From NCBI GenBank assembly GCA_947247005.1, contig OX365946.1:7634453-7698452 (forward strand): a DNA stretch of 64,000 bases. The letters run 5' to 3'. This document shows positions 1 to 9,868 of this stretch, piece after piece. Position 1 is the stretch's first letter, and each line of letters begins with the position of its first letter. Source of the DNA: Spisula solida. Lineage: Eukaryota > Mollusca > Bivalvia > Venerida > Mactridae. Under the pieces are notes generated by a model. It made no database searches. It was given only the letters and a program-made list of their open reading frames with translations, and was not told the origin of the DNA. The position numbers and the translations under genes were made by a program.

Positions 1-151
1 CTTGTAGTTTGTGTTCGTCCTTGTGAATTAAAAGTGTAGCCTTTTGGCTCTTTGTTTGACTGACTTAGGCGGCAGACTGTCGGATTAGGGTGTACACATA
101 GGCACATGGTTTTAAACTGATATATGAGTGCACCCTATGCGTATCATATTT

Positions 152-347
152 GAGTGTATCCTATGTATAGAGAAGGTGTGCAGCGGCAATGTTTAGCCGC
201 AACGGATATGACGTCTCGAAAGCTGATACCCAGTTTTTCTACAATTTTCAAAGCAAACATGGATACCAGCTCTTGTGACGTCATATCCGCTGATGCTAAA
301 CATTGCCGCTGCACACTTTCTCTACACATAGGGTAGATTATACTCTC
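152..347. repeat. Foldback (MITE-like) inverted repeat
   Basis: The two halves are near-complementary. The left arm reads through GTGCAGCGGCAATGTTTAGC and GGATATGACGTC. The right arm carries the reverse complement (GACGTCATATCC, then GCTAAACATTGCCGCTGCAC), with outer ends GAGTGTA and TATACTC. Short ORFs on both strands are by-products of the symmetry. No target-site duplication was resolved. Confidence 0.75.
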
Positions 348-1803
348 GGAAAATTTGGTTTTCGATTTTTAGTGCCTTTCGTGCAGCGTTTATTATTTCA
401 TTTAGGAAAGTTTTTGTAACGCCAGTTGAATGTTGCATTCCCTATCCAATTTAGACTTAAACGTCGATCTTCAGATATGGACCATATTGTTAGTAGTTAA
501 TGTTGACACGGAGTTCGGACTGAAGTTTACAAAAAAACGTACGAAAAATGGTTGGTTAGATAGTTGACCCCCATTCCGATTACCTCGGCCTTATATAATT
601 ACAATACGCTGGAGACAACCGGAAATTGCCGAGCTTTCACGATTGGGTTTGCCCCAAGTGAGCCAGTTATTACAGCGTTTCTAAACTTTCTAAATCATTT
701 ACATATCGATACAAGTAGGCCTATATCCAAGATCATAAAATTATTATAACTAAAACATGAGTGTGGGTTTGTGCTCTCATATTATATGTTATCATTTTAT
801 AATTTATATGAATAATTGTCACAATAAACTTATCTTATCATACAAACACACAAACGAGAGCTAATAAAATAAAAAAAAGTTGGAATAAGAACGTTTACAA
901 AATAAGTAAATGGAAAAATGCTAATTATTTTAGCACTTGGTATCCATGGGCCTACACTAATTATGTCTAGCTCTTAATTGAAGGTGTTTAGTTCATCTAT
1001 TTTGGTACGGAAATGAATAGTGTAAAAGCGTATATAAACTGTGTTCAATGACGGATGAAATCTATTCGACTCAATATTGATATTCTTGAGACATTTAACC
1101 TTTGTAACTTATAGATAGAGAACGAATTGCGAGATTGTCTTATTTGCCAAGGCGTAGCCCGAGTGTGAGCTTGCTGTCTGATTGGTATTATAGTTGTCCA
1201 ATCGCAACGTCTACAGGACGTGTCTTTTGTGCTTCCATTGTGATGAAGAGCCAGAATAATTCAACCAATAAAATTGATTTATACAAGATGTTGGTAACAA
1301 TTGAATGTCATTCATAAACTTGTTAATCGAAATTCATGTGCTTTTGTAGTCTGTTACAATGTTTAGACAGTTTAGTGACATGGCATTATGTTTCGTTAAA
1401 TCGCAATTAATTACTCCAGTGCATGATAATAATAGCATGCACTTGAGTAGTTGCAACTATTCCGTAGAAAATTAAGATCCACTTCATAAATTATCATTGC
1501 ATTTAGCCACACCTCTTCACTGAACGTCAATGTAAATTGTCGTAACTATGATGCAATATACTAATAACCAAGTTGTTTTACTAATATTTCAAAAACACCA
1601 TTGATGGGTTAAAATACATGAAACCATATTTATAAAGGTCGTTATTTTATTAAATGGGCAATTCCAGTAAAGTCCTTGATTTTAAAATTCTTAAACAAAT
1701 ACAAAGTCATGTAGTATGGGGATTATTTTTGTGGGAATTTGATTTACTCATTAAAGCTCCTCCACAAAACTTCCTGCGATGTCAACGACTAACAAGAACC
1801 GTT
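348..1803. other. Non-coding stretch, no recognised feature
   Basis: AT-rich sequence with only short ORFs lacking domain-like composition. No inverted or tandem repeat of note was seen. Confidence 0.5.
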
Positions 1804-1862
1804 CTCGTTAATGGTTATAGCGTTCGCCTCGGGACGGAAAGTTGGAGGTTCAACCCCAGACA
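1804..1862 (+). repeat. tRNA-derived SINE head fragment
   Basis: A tRNA-like pol III promoter arrangement is visible: an A-box-like TAATGGTTATAGCG, then about 35 bases later a B-box GGTTCAACCCC. There is no full cloverleaf, so this is a SINE head and not a tRNA gene. It lies about 25 bases upstream of the duplication flanking the 1895-4344 transposon. Confidence 0.5.
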
Positions 1863-1895
1863 AGGCAGTGACATACGAAAGTCGTTGATGTACTA

Positions 1896-2290
1896 TGGCG
1901 TACGGTTAGGGTCAAAACTCGTATTTAGTAGGAACCTCTCCGATTTAGTAGGTACCTACTTATTATTTAGTAGGTACCTACTAATTATTTAGTAGGTACC
2001 TACTAAATGACTAATATTGACCCTTTTGTACGCGAAAGTATGAATTCTAGTTCTGAGGTTCCACCTAAATCGAATTAGTAGGTTCCTACTAAATCGAGGG
2101 TCAAAACTCGTATATAGTAGGTTCCTAATTATTTAGTAGGTACCTACTAAATCGGATATGGGCGTACGAAGAGGGTCAAAACTCGCATTTGGTAGGTATC
2201 GATATCGTTATCTCTGTCCAATCACACACATCCTAACAACCAATCAGAACGGCGGATATTTGTCAAATAGCGTCTGCTAGATACATGTAC
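1896..2290 (+). repeat. Left terminal inverted repeat
   Basis: Complementary to 3886-4342. The palindromic AGTAGGTACCTACT boxes are in the outer 260 bp. The inner 130 bp is palindrome-free and ends at GCTAGATAC. Confidence 0.85.
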
Positions 2291-3885
2291 ACATCACCAA
2301 ATTTTATTAAATTTAATAAATGTGCATAGTACACATGTACTTTTTATCACAATCATGTCATGTCAATTATAAACACATTTAAATATAAGTATTTACACGA
2401 ACGTTAATTAAATTGATTAAACTTCGTAGTACAACACATTTTATTCGCCGCGCATGACTTGCAAGAAACTAACAAAATGGTAGTACGTATATGCATACTA
2501 GAGCTGGATACCGCCAAGAAAAGGGTATATCACAGTCTTTCCTCAAATACCACGGTATATATATAACTTAGAACCACGACGAAAACTGGTTACTTGACAA
2601 GAATCAGAGAAATCATGGAGACTATGTAAAATAATAATTGAGTTGAGAATGAACGCTTGATGCTGGACTGCAGATCAAGCGGTTACGAGAACGTTATTAG
2701 AGTAGCATGGACACTTATGGGATCTTTCCGTTAGACCGAATGTAACTCTACATGCTCGAGGCCTGGCATTGAATGAAAGTAATCGGGAGGTACTAAGATC
2801 ATTCAGACATAATAAAGTACCACTGCAATTATTGTAATAAATATGTACTTCCTAATAAATAGTTGCATACTTAAAATATATATTTCAGTAAACTACTATA
2901 GAAATCCTGAATACGTTCATCAAAGATCTTAGATCTTTGCGTTTATTGATCAACGAGATGATTTTTTAAAAATACAGCAACAAATAATTTGTCTCTCCCT
3001 ACCTTTTTTATGTGATCTTTACTAGTATAACTAATTACTAATAATGGTGATAACGATTGACAAAACTATATAATCTCTGACTGACCATAACCAGGAGCTA
3101 TTCAATTAATGTTGTTATCTATACCCTGTTGTAATCTATACCCTGCCATAACACACTTAAATATATAAATTGCATTAATCACACCATCCCGTTAATTACT
3201 GGATTAGACATGCCTGAGGGGCAATATACATATTTAAACAATATGACATATGTTCTGTCCAATATACTGATCAGTATGATAGGTGACAATGGATCTAGTT
3301 AGCCCCCAATAAGTTTTTGATGGTTTAAGAATACATTCAGGGGCCATGTATACATTATAATTGAATAGCTCCTGATTGTATAATCAAAGATCTAAACGCG
3401 TGTATTTTAGATCTTTGGTAAAATAAATTTTATAATACATACCACGCACGTTAATTAAATGTATATGACACTCTATATTAACGTAAATATGGTGTCGCTT
3501 ACACATATCGATCGGCCGATTAACAATGTTACCGCGGTAAGCGTAAAACACACTAGTCAAATTCTACCCTACTTTATATAAGACCTCATAATTTTACTAT
3601 CTATCATCCGATTTTAAATATTTAAAGCTTGTAATTAAGCAGAGATATATGTCTGTCTTTTAATACAACATTCATCACGATACCCTAATCATTAAATCCA
3701 CGCTGACGAGTAAGAATCCGTTCCGCGTAAAAGTAAGTTTAAAATATCCCGTTTTTTACCAAATAAAAATTCAACCAACGGTCGAATATCATCAAATATT
3801 AATTTAATTTTCGATCGATTTTTTTTTAATTAACGTGCGTGTACATACTATATATCATATAAGAAAGTATGATAAGAAAGTCTCC

Positions 3886-4342
3886 GTATCTAGCAGACGC
3901 TATTTGACAAATATTCGTCGTTCTGATTGGCTATTAGGATGTGTGTGATTGGACAGAGATAACGATATCGATACGATTAAGCAGATACCTACCAAATGCT
4001 AGTTTTGACCCTCTTCGTACGCATATATACGATTTAGTAGGTACCTACTAATTCGAATTAGGTGGAACCTCTATTCGATTTAGTAGGAACCTACTAATTC
4101 GATTTAGGTGGAACCTCAGAACTAGAATTCATACTTTCGCGTACAAAAGGGTCAATATTAGTTATTTAGTAGGTACCTACTAAATATTTAGTAGGTACCT
4201 ACTAAATCGGAGAGGTTCCTACTAAATATTTAGTAGGTTCCTACTAATCATTTAGTAGGTACATACTAATTATTTAGTAGGTACCTACTATATATTAAGT
4301 AGGTACCTACTAAATACGAGTTTTGACCCTAACCGTACGCCA
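3886..4342 (-). repeat. Right terminal inverted repeat
   Basis: Inverted copy of 1896-2290. It is about 60 bp longer because it has more palindromic boxes, which suggests the boxes expand and contract as a small satellite. Confidence 0.85.
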
Positions 4343-4351
4343 AAATGTACT

Positions 4352-4902
4352 GGTTTAGTTTTAATATTGATTGATGCTCAGCAAAGGGTAGTTTCAGGAT
4401 ATTGCTGGTTGGCCCAGTGACGTGAGTCTCTAAAGGAGAGATGACCGTATTCATGTGCAAAATGCCCACCGGCAAGCTCTTTGATGAATGAACAATAAAA
4501 ACCTGCCATTCACCAATAGCTTGCTGGAGGTATGAATGCCTTTGTACGTATACCTGTGTGGTGGTACCGGTATGGTGATATTTATATTTTAGCAACATTT
4601 TCTTTAAAAATGCGTTGTTTCACGCAATATTTTCAGCAAAAGGCTGTAGTTTAACGTGATGTAGTTTTTTTTGTGTCAGCGGATGTTAAAATGATTAACA
4701 CAGTCTACGAATTTATTGAACGACCCTCGTACAAACTATAGGAGGAAGACGAAAAAAGAAGACGAAACTAGAAGATATATATGACAAGCATATACATGTA
4801 CTGCTGATTGGATTTAAAAACTAATTCAAAATAAAATAAACAAGACTGCATTCAATAAACGCTTACGCCCCCATGGAAGCCTAGTCCATAAAAAAGCTAA
4901 GT
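4352..4902. other. Non-coding stretch, no recognised feature
   Basis: No supported gene. The sequence becomes repeat-like near 4900, where the next element's head begins. Confidence 0.4.
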
Positions 4903-5970
4903 CAATCAGGGGCCATACTTCTGTTAAAATGTTGGATAGGGTTACATGACTTTGACAATGTAATGGGCTTATGATGGTAAAGCAGTATGTCACGTTTGAA
5001 GACGACGCCGTGATGTAAGACGTAATTTGGGTTAACAAGCATTGAACTCTTAATAAGTCTAAGTCCAAAATTAGGTCAATGTGAAGGTCAAAATGAGGTT
5101 AGGTGATATAGGTGTGTGGAGAATGTTCAAATACAACATCCATGCAAGTATGAAAGCTTTGTAGCAATCCATATTATTGGTAGAAGAAACGGTCAATTTG
5201 GGTTAACCAAGAATTTGGCCCTTCAATAAGTCTAAGTCCAAAATTAGGTCAAGGTGAAGGTCAAAATGAGGTTAGGTGATACAGGCGTGTGAAGAGTGTT
5301 CATAAACAACATCCATGCAAGTATGAAAGCTTTGTAGCAAGCCATATTAATGCTAGAAGAAACGGTCAATTAGGGTTAACCAAGAATGTGACCCTTCAAT
5401 AAGTCTAAGTCCAAAATAAGGTCAAGGTGAAGGTCAAAATGGGGTTAGGTGATACAGGCGTGTGGTGCGTGTGCATATACAACCTCCATGCAAGTATGAA
5501 AGCTTTGTAGCAAGCTATATTAATGCTTGAAGAAACGGTCCATTTGGGTTAACCAATAAGTTTTACCTTCAAAAAGTCTAAGTCCAAAATTAGGTCAAGA
5601 TGAAGGTCAAAATGGGGTCAGGTGATACAGGCGTGTGGAGAGTGTTCATATACAACATCCGTGCAAGTATGAAAGCTTTGTAGCAAGCCATAATGATGCT
5701 AGTAGAAACGGTCCATTTGGGTTAACCAATAAGTTTTACCTTCAAAAAGTCTAAGTCCAAAATTAGGTCAAGGTGAAGGTCAAAATGGGGTCAGGTGATA
5801 CAGGCGGGTGAAGAGTGTTCATATTCAACACCCATGCAAGTATGGAAGCTTTGTAGCAAGCCATAATGTTGCTAGAAGAAACGGTCCATTTGGGTTAACC
5901 GGACGGACGGACGGACAGGTGAATCACTATATGCCTACCGATCTATCGATACGGGGGCATAAAAATACCA
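4903..5970 (+). mobile_element. Pearl/Helitron-type non-autonomous element with 173-bp tandem core
   Basis: Three parts are visible. The head (TCAGGGGCCATACTTCTG..., 4905-5040) is unique. The core has five units. The tail is a GGAC tetranucleotide run (about 5900-5916) followed by a unique 3' segment ending GGGGGCATAAAAATACC. This head, tandem core and (GGAC)n tail layout matches the pearl and Helitron-like families reported from bivalves. The ends are approximate because neither TIRs nor a duplication are expected for such elements. No protein is encoded. Confidence 0.65.
5055..5900 (+). repeat. Tandem array, 173-bp unit, five copies
   Basis: The anchor AAGTCTAAGTCC recurs at 5055, 5228, 5401, 5574 and 5747, exactly 173 bp apart each time. 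Copies differ by scattered substitutions (GAGGTT or GGGGTC after CAAAAT), so the array is moderately old. The last unit is truncated into the GGAC run. Confidence 0.95.
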
Positions 5971-6358
5971 AGGATTTTACAGCATTTTAAACAATGCGAT
6001 AATGAATTAGACGGTAATGTATTCATGGTTTAAATCGATAGTTTTGGCATATATCGAATTACAAGTCAAGACAATACAAAGTACTTTTCAATATACCGGA
6101 TTAACCCGGTGAATTACATGTATAGTTTAACAATAATCGTGCGAACAATACTGAGTGAATACATTCTATGTGAGAATAATTTATTTGTGTAATCTAGTAT
6201 ACTATATTAACTATTTTAACTAATATAACTTATTATAAATTTTGAGTTTCCGGAACGCACGGAGTTGGTGACTAAAAGATACAAGTAATTCAACAGTTGG
6301 ATGTAATTATATTCTGTACACATGTAATGCAATGACCATGTGATATCAATGTTATATA
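5971..6358. other. Upstream region of the NHL gene
   Basis: AT-rich and unique. No convincing TATA box or other promoter motif could be assigned. Confidence 0.35.
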
Positions 6359-7249
6359 ATGGGGAGCGGTTTGTCGTGTAAAAATGGAGACGCTACGACC
6401 CCCGGGAACAGACGTTTTAGAAGTGCTCGCCGCGTGCATAGCGGGTACGAGTATAAAGAACGGTACGCCATACCGGAAGGGAAATATAACGTCAAATTAC
6501 GTGGCGAGAAAAACTGTATTATCAACACTGCTACATATTTACCGACAGGAGATATAATTGTAGCGGATATGATTAATAGAAAGATTAAACTATTTAATTG
6601 TAACTTTGAATTCATTACAATGATGGAGTTCGCCAGTGCTGTGCAATATTTGAGCGCGTCACCGAATCTACCACTTATATACGCGGCGTTTCCTGACAGA
6701 ATACGCCAAGTCCACGTCGACGGAGTTGAGCTTAAAAAGAGTGGATTTATCAAGACGCCGCATACCTGTCGAGCGATCTGTGTTAATAAATTCGACGGGA
6801 AAGCAATAGCTATGAGCTTAGATGAGGAGACTGGACAGGTGAATTTACTCACACCGGGCGGTAATTTGCAAAACGAGTTGTTGGATGATCCTGACGGCGA
6901 ACAGCTGTTTATGCGACCAGAATCACTGTTTGTCACAAGGGATTTAAATATCGTGGTTGCTGACAAGGGTTCTCAGTCGGTGCTTGGTTTACAACCCGAC
7001 GGCGAAGTTATATTTGAATATACGGGAATACGATATCCGACGGCGGTTGTTTGTGATGAGAGAAACTATATTTACGTTGCTGGACCTAATAACATACACC
7101 AACTTACAGAGAATGGTGTTCTTATGAAACTGTTTATAACGAAAGCTGAGATTGGATTTTCGCCACTTTGCTTGTCGTATAATGAAGAAAAGAAGCACTT
7201 GTTAGTAGCAGGAAAAGGTGCAAAAATTGCTTTATTTAAGCTTACGTAG
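6359..7249 (+). CDS. Intronless NHL-repeat beta-propeller protein, putatively myristoylated
   Basis: A single 296-codon exon. From about residue 50 to the end the protein shows NHL-type blade motifs: TYLPTGDIIVADMINRKIKLF (residues 59-79), RPESLFVTRDLNIVVADKGS, YPTAVVCDERNYIYVAG and LCLSYNEEKKHLLVAG. This matches the C-terminal propeller of TRIM2/TRIM3/TRIM71-like proteins, used for protein or RNA binding. The RING, B-box, coiled coil and filamin parts are absent. The N-terminus MGSGLSCKNG has Gly2 and Ser6 of an N-myristoylation signal plus Cys7 as a possible palmitoylation site, followed by a basic stretch (NRRFRSARR). Membrane attachment is therefore inferred. Stand-alone NHL proteins are common in bivalves. 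The start has G at +4 and no upstream in-frame extension. A polyadenylation signal follows 27 bases after the stop. A 204-codon ORF on the opposite strand is an overlap artefact. Confidence 0.85.
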   Translation: MGSGLSCKNGDATTPGNRRFRSARRVHSGYEYKERYAIPEGKYNVKLRGEKNCIINTATYLPTGDIIVADMINRKIKLFNCNFEFITMMEFASAVQYLSASPNLPLIYAAFPDRIRQVHVDGVELKKSGFIKTPHTCRAICVNKFDGKAIAMSLDEETGQVNLLTPGGNLQNELLDDPDGEQLFMRPESLFVTRDLNIVVADKGSQSVLGLQPDGEVIFEYTGIRYPTAVVCDERNYIYVAGPNNIHQLTENGVLMKLFITKAEIGFSPLCLSYNEEKKHLLVAGKGAKIALFKLT

Positions 7250-7276
7250 CAATGTACACGAATTGTTTTTTTTTCA

Positions 7277-7282
7277 AATAAA
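7277..7282 (+). promoter_or_regulatory. Polyadenylation signal AATAAA
   Basis: Canonical hexamer 28 bases after the stop codon of the NHL gene, giving a very short 3' UTR. Confidence 0.6.
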
Positions 7283-7423
7283 AATTGCTTGAATGTCAGT
7301 TGATACTTGTAATTAATACGATTCTTATCATATGTATTTAGTCCATTTACCCAATTTAACCTATAACTCTTGTATCGTGTTTCAAAGATGTGACATGGAG
7401 TTACTATGTAAGTATATTAAAAT

Positions 7424-7567
7424 CACAGGCATTTGGTTTCAACTCGCCGTAAATTAGTGATTTTTCCTTGTCACTGATAGCCCCGGATACTTCTTTTTCA
7501 ATACCCGGGGCTATCAGTGACAAGGGCAAAGCACTAATGTACAACGAGTTGAAACCATATGCCTATG
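7424..7567. mobile_element. 144-bp hAT-like foldback MITE
   Basis: The ends are CACAGGCATTTGGTTTCAAC and GTTGAAACCATATGCCTATG. The arms are complementary almost to the centre (CTTGTCACTGATAGCCCCGG with CCGGGGCTATCAGTGACAAG). Flanks are ATTAAAAT and ATTAAAAC, a 7/8 match to an 8-bp duplication, as hAT elements make. A partial copy is at 53617-53690. Confidence 0.8.
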
Positions 7568-7833
7568 ATTAAAACCAGCCAGCAGAACTCGTATGAAGGA
7601 CAACGATGGCATCTCTTTGACTTAAAAAGTGACTTACGATGTTGTACGTATCTGATGCGGCGGCAATGTTTTAGTGTTACAATGTATATTGCTAGTATAC
7701 TAGTATGCAATATTGTGTAAGTAAACGTTTCTTGCGATTTCAATCAATATGAAGGGTATTCGTCTAACAGCGATATGACGCCACTCTAAGTAGCGTAGTT
7801 TTGATTTCTACAAGCTGGGGACATTGCTGACAT

Positions 7834-8348
7834 TAGGGGTGACTATTGAGTCCATTTTTGACTATTGCAATACTATTGATATTGCTTAAAGTACTATTAC
7901 GATACTATTGTATTGCTGGGAACTATTGCGATACTATTGCAATAGTTATTGTCAAGATTTAAAAACCAGAGAATATCTTGTAAATGCAAGTTTGCACTGT
8001 GTAAGATATAACTTTGCTGTACAACATACTGATCTACTATTCGTGGAAATGATCTAACATTAATTGGACAGAAATAGATTAATAAATTTTAACTAAATGC
8101 TGCAATGTTGGTCCTTTGTGGCAGTTTTGATGCGTAGGATTATTTAAAATTAGTTTTTTTTAACGAGAACGGAAGTTGTTTTAAATAAATAGTAAACCTT
8201 ATTCATAAAAAGGAAACTATCGTAACTATCGATAGTTGAGCTTACTATCAGCGATAGTTATTGGATCGAGACTTTTACTATCGATCCATACTATCGGGAC
8301 ACTCGGGATCGCAATGCATCGATATTTCGATGTATCGGCCCAACCCTA
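7834..8348. mobile_element. 515-bp hAT-type non-autonomous element with perfect 8-bp TSD
   Basis: It begins TAGGGGTGAC and ends CCCAACCCTA, giving short imperfect TIRs. It is flanked by GCTGACAT on both sides (7826-7833 and 8349-8356). The left interior is rich in ACTATTGCAATA-like boxes and the right in ACTATCGATAGT-like boxes. The 8-bp duplication points to hAT. No coding capacity. Confidence 0.85.
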
Positions 8349-8356
8349 GCTGACAT

Positions 8357-9391
8357 ATCCCATGTCAGGAGATCAAGGCTAACAACGGCTGATAATTCCG
8401 TTGCTCATTTACATCGTTTACAAACTGCGTCAGTTTTATGACAAAGAGGTGACCACACAAAATACATGTACATTGTATTAGCTAGTTTGAAGAGAAAAGC
8501 GCTGAGCTTAAACCTATCTGTCAACAAAAGCAACAGTTGCATCCAAAATACGACATTCACGTCCATCATATGCAGCATAGTTGTCTGTGAACTTGACTCA
8601 CCACTGATGTACGTGTATGTGGATGCTACTGTGTAGGTCAGTTTTCAGAAAAGTTAGTTACTTATTGGTAGACAATCAATTGAAGGAAAATTGTTTAGAT
8701 CAACTGGTAGTCAAACCAACTCGACGCGTACAGTATCAAACGGCGCTGGACCATCAGAAATTAAAAAGCAGCCAACTTGAGATAAGTATGTCTAGGTCAA
8801 CTGGTAGCCATATATGATTGAACAAATGCCGAGGACAAGAAATATGGGACTTCATTCAACACCAGAGTATCAAACAAGGCTGATAACTCTGCTGAAACGT
8901 GGCTCCAGTGAAAGTAAATGCTATGTACAAATATTCACGTGACGATGAATATTCCTACTAAGTCAATGAACCTACACATATAATCATCATACTTGAAGAT
9001 TGATCTGTAATGACACTACCGATTTCTTCTCCAGTTACCTTGCAAATATATGTAATTTCCTTAAGCATGAAAAACAAAACTGTTTATAAATATTATGTTC
9101 AGATATACAAGCAATCGTTTAAAATCAACAGTATTTTCCGAGAGGGAGTCAATGGCGTTGCCCGAGGTGATCCCATACTATGGATTTAGAGCCGGACTCA
9201 AATTCTCTAAATTATGCAAACTTCGAGAGAATTTCCATGTCTACATATGTAATAATGTTCGAAAACTGACCCCATAGTTCAGCCAATTGTCCCCCTTTTT
9301 AACGACTTACCTCCCTTTGATTATACAATGTACTCCTAGTAGGAAAAGCTTATAAAAGGGAGACAATCCCCTGTAGCATACAATCGGTATA
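8357..9391. other. Non-coding stretch, no recognised feature
   Basis: Contains ORFs of 60-66 codons without recognisable composition. Words near 8365-8400 (AGGCTAACAACGGCTGATAA) recur loosely at 8875-8895, hinting at an old repeat. Confidence 0.4.
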
Positions 9392-9866
9392 TAGGTCACA
9401 AACCACTAAATAAAATTGTTCTTTAGCTCAATGTAAAGTGACAATTGTCAGCCCCAGATTATATCATGTTAAAGTCTATGGCCAGTTGACAGACCTATAT
9501 CATTGATAAGCAGTATATTTCAGTTACAGAATAAGACCAAAAAAACTGGGGGTCATGTTTAATATAAGAAAGATTTTGTTCGTCAAAGGCGGTCGACAAA
9601 TTTTTACTGACGGGCGGACTGATCCAATGTGGGTTTTACCCTAGTCTACTTTCGCTTTGTCAAATACGCCAAAATCTCAAAATATTCAAGATGGAACACA
9701 TTCACTCATTCAACTACATGTATACAATACCTTTAAACTCAAAAAGATGATTCTAGTTCCATTTTGTCAAGGCATATCACCATTTCCAAGCAAACAGAAG
9801 TTTTTGTAAGGACTATTGGAGTGTATCCGATTTTGGTCGCGTATGCATTTAGTGGTTTATGACCTA
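9392..9866. mobile_element. 475-bp MITE with TA duplication
   Basis: Ends TAGGTCACAAACCACTAAAT and ATTTAGTGGTTTATGACCTA form a 20-bp TIR with one mismatch. TA dinucleotides flank both sides (9390-9391, 9867-9868), as for Tc1/mariner-type integration. No ORF. Confidence 0.7.
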
Positions 9867-9868
9867 TA

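Larger units (their letters stand above)
1895..4344. mobile_element. Non-autonomous DNA transposon with ~400-bp TIRs and palindrome arrays
   Basis: The 2,450-bp element has ends ATGGCGTACGGTTAGGG and CCCTAACCGTACGCCAAA. It is flanked by a perfect 7-bp direct repeat, ATGTACT (1888-1894 and 4345-4351). Each TIR is packed with copies of the palindrome TTTAGTAGGTACCTACTAAA and variants (TAGGTTCCTA), alternating with GGGTCAAAACTCG. The inner TIR parts share the GTCCAATCACACACATCCTA and CGTCTGCTAGATAC blocks. The AT-rich centre (2291-3885) holds further inverted pairs (CAGGAGCTATTCAATTA near 3090, its complement near 3360; AAAGATCTTAGATCTTTG near 2925 against 3385-3415). No transposase-like ORF is present, so it would have to be moved in trans. 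The superfamily is not recognised; a 7-bp duplication would allow the P superfamily (7-8 bp), but this is not established. Confidence 0.85.

Noticed and set aside
1804..1862. tRNA gene
   Set aside because: Has A- and B-box-like motifs but no complete acceptor or anticodon stems; the same applies at 24970, 27384-27505 and 57065.
1654..1992. 112-codon plus ORF
   Set aside because: Runs through a SINE head and into a transposon TIR; no protein-like features.
6352..6966. 204-codon minus-strand ORF opposite the NHL gene
   Set aside because: The overlapping plus-strand frame has clear NHL motifs, a good start and a poly(A) signal. The minus frame has no domain-like pattern.
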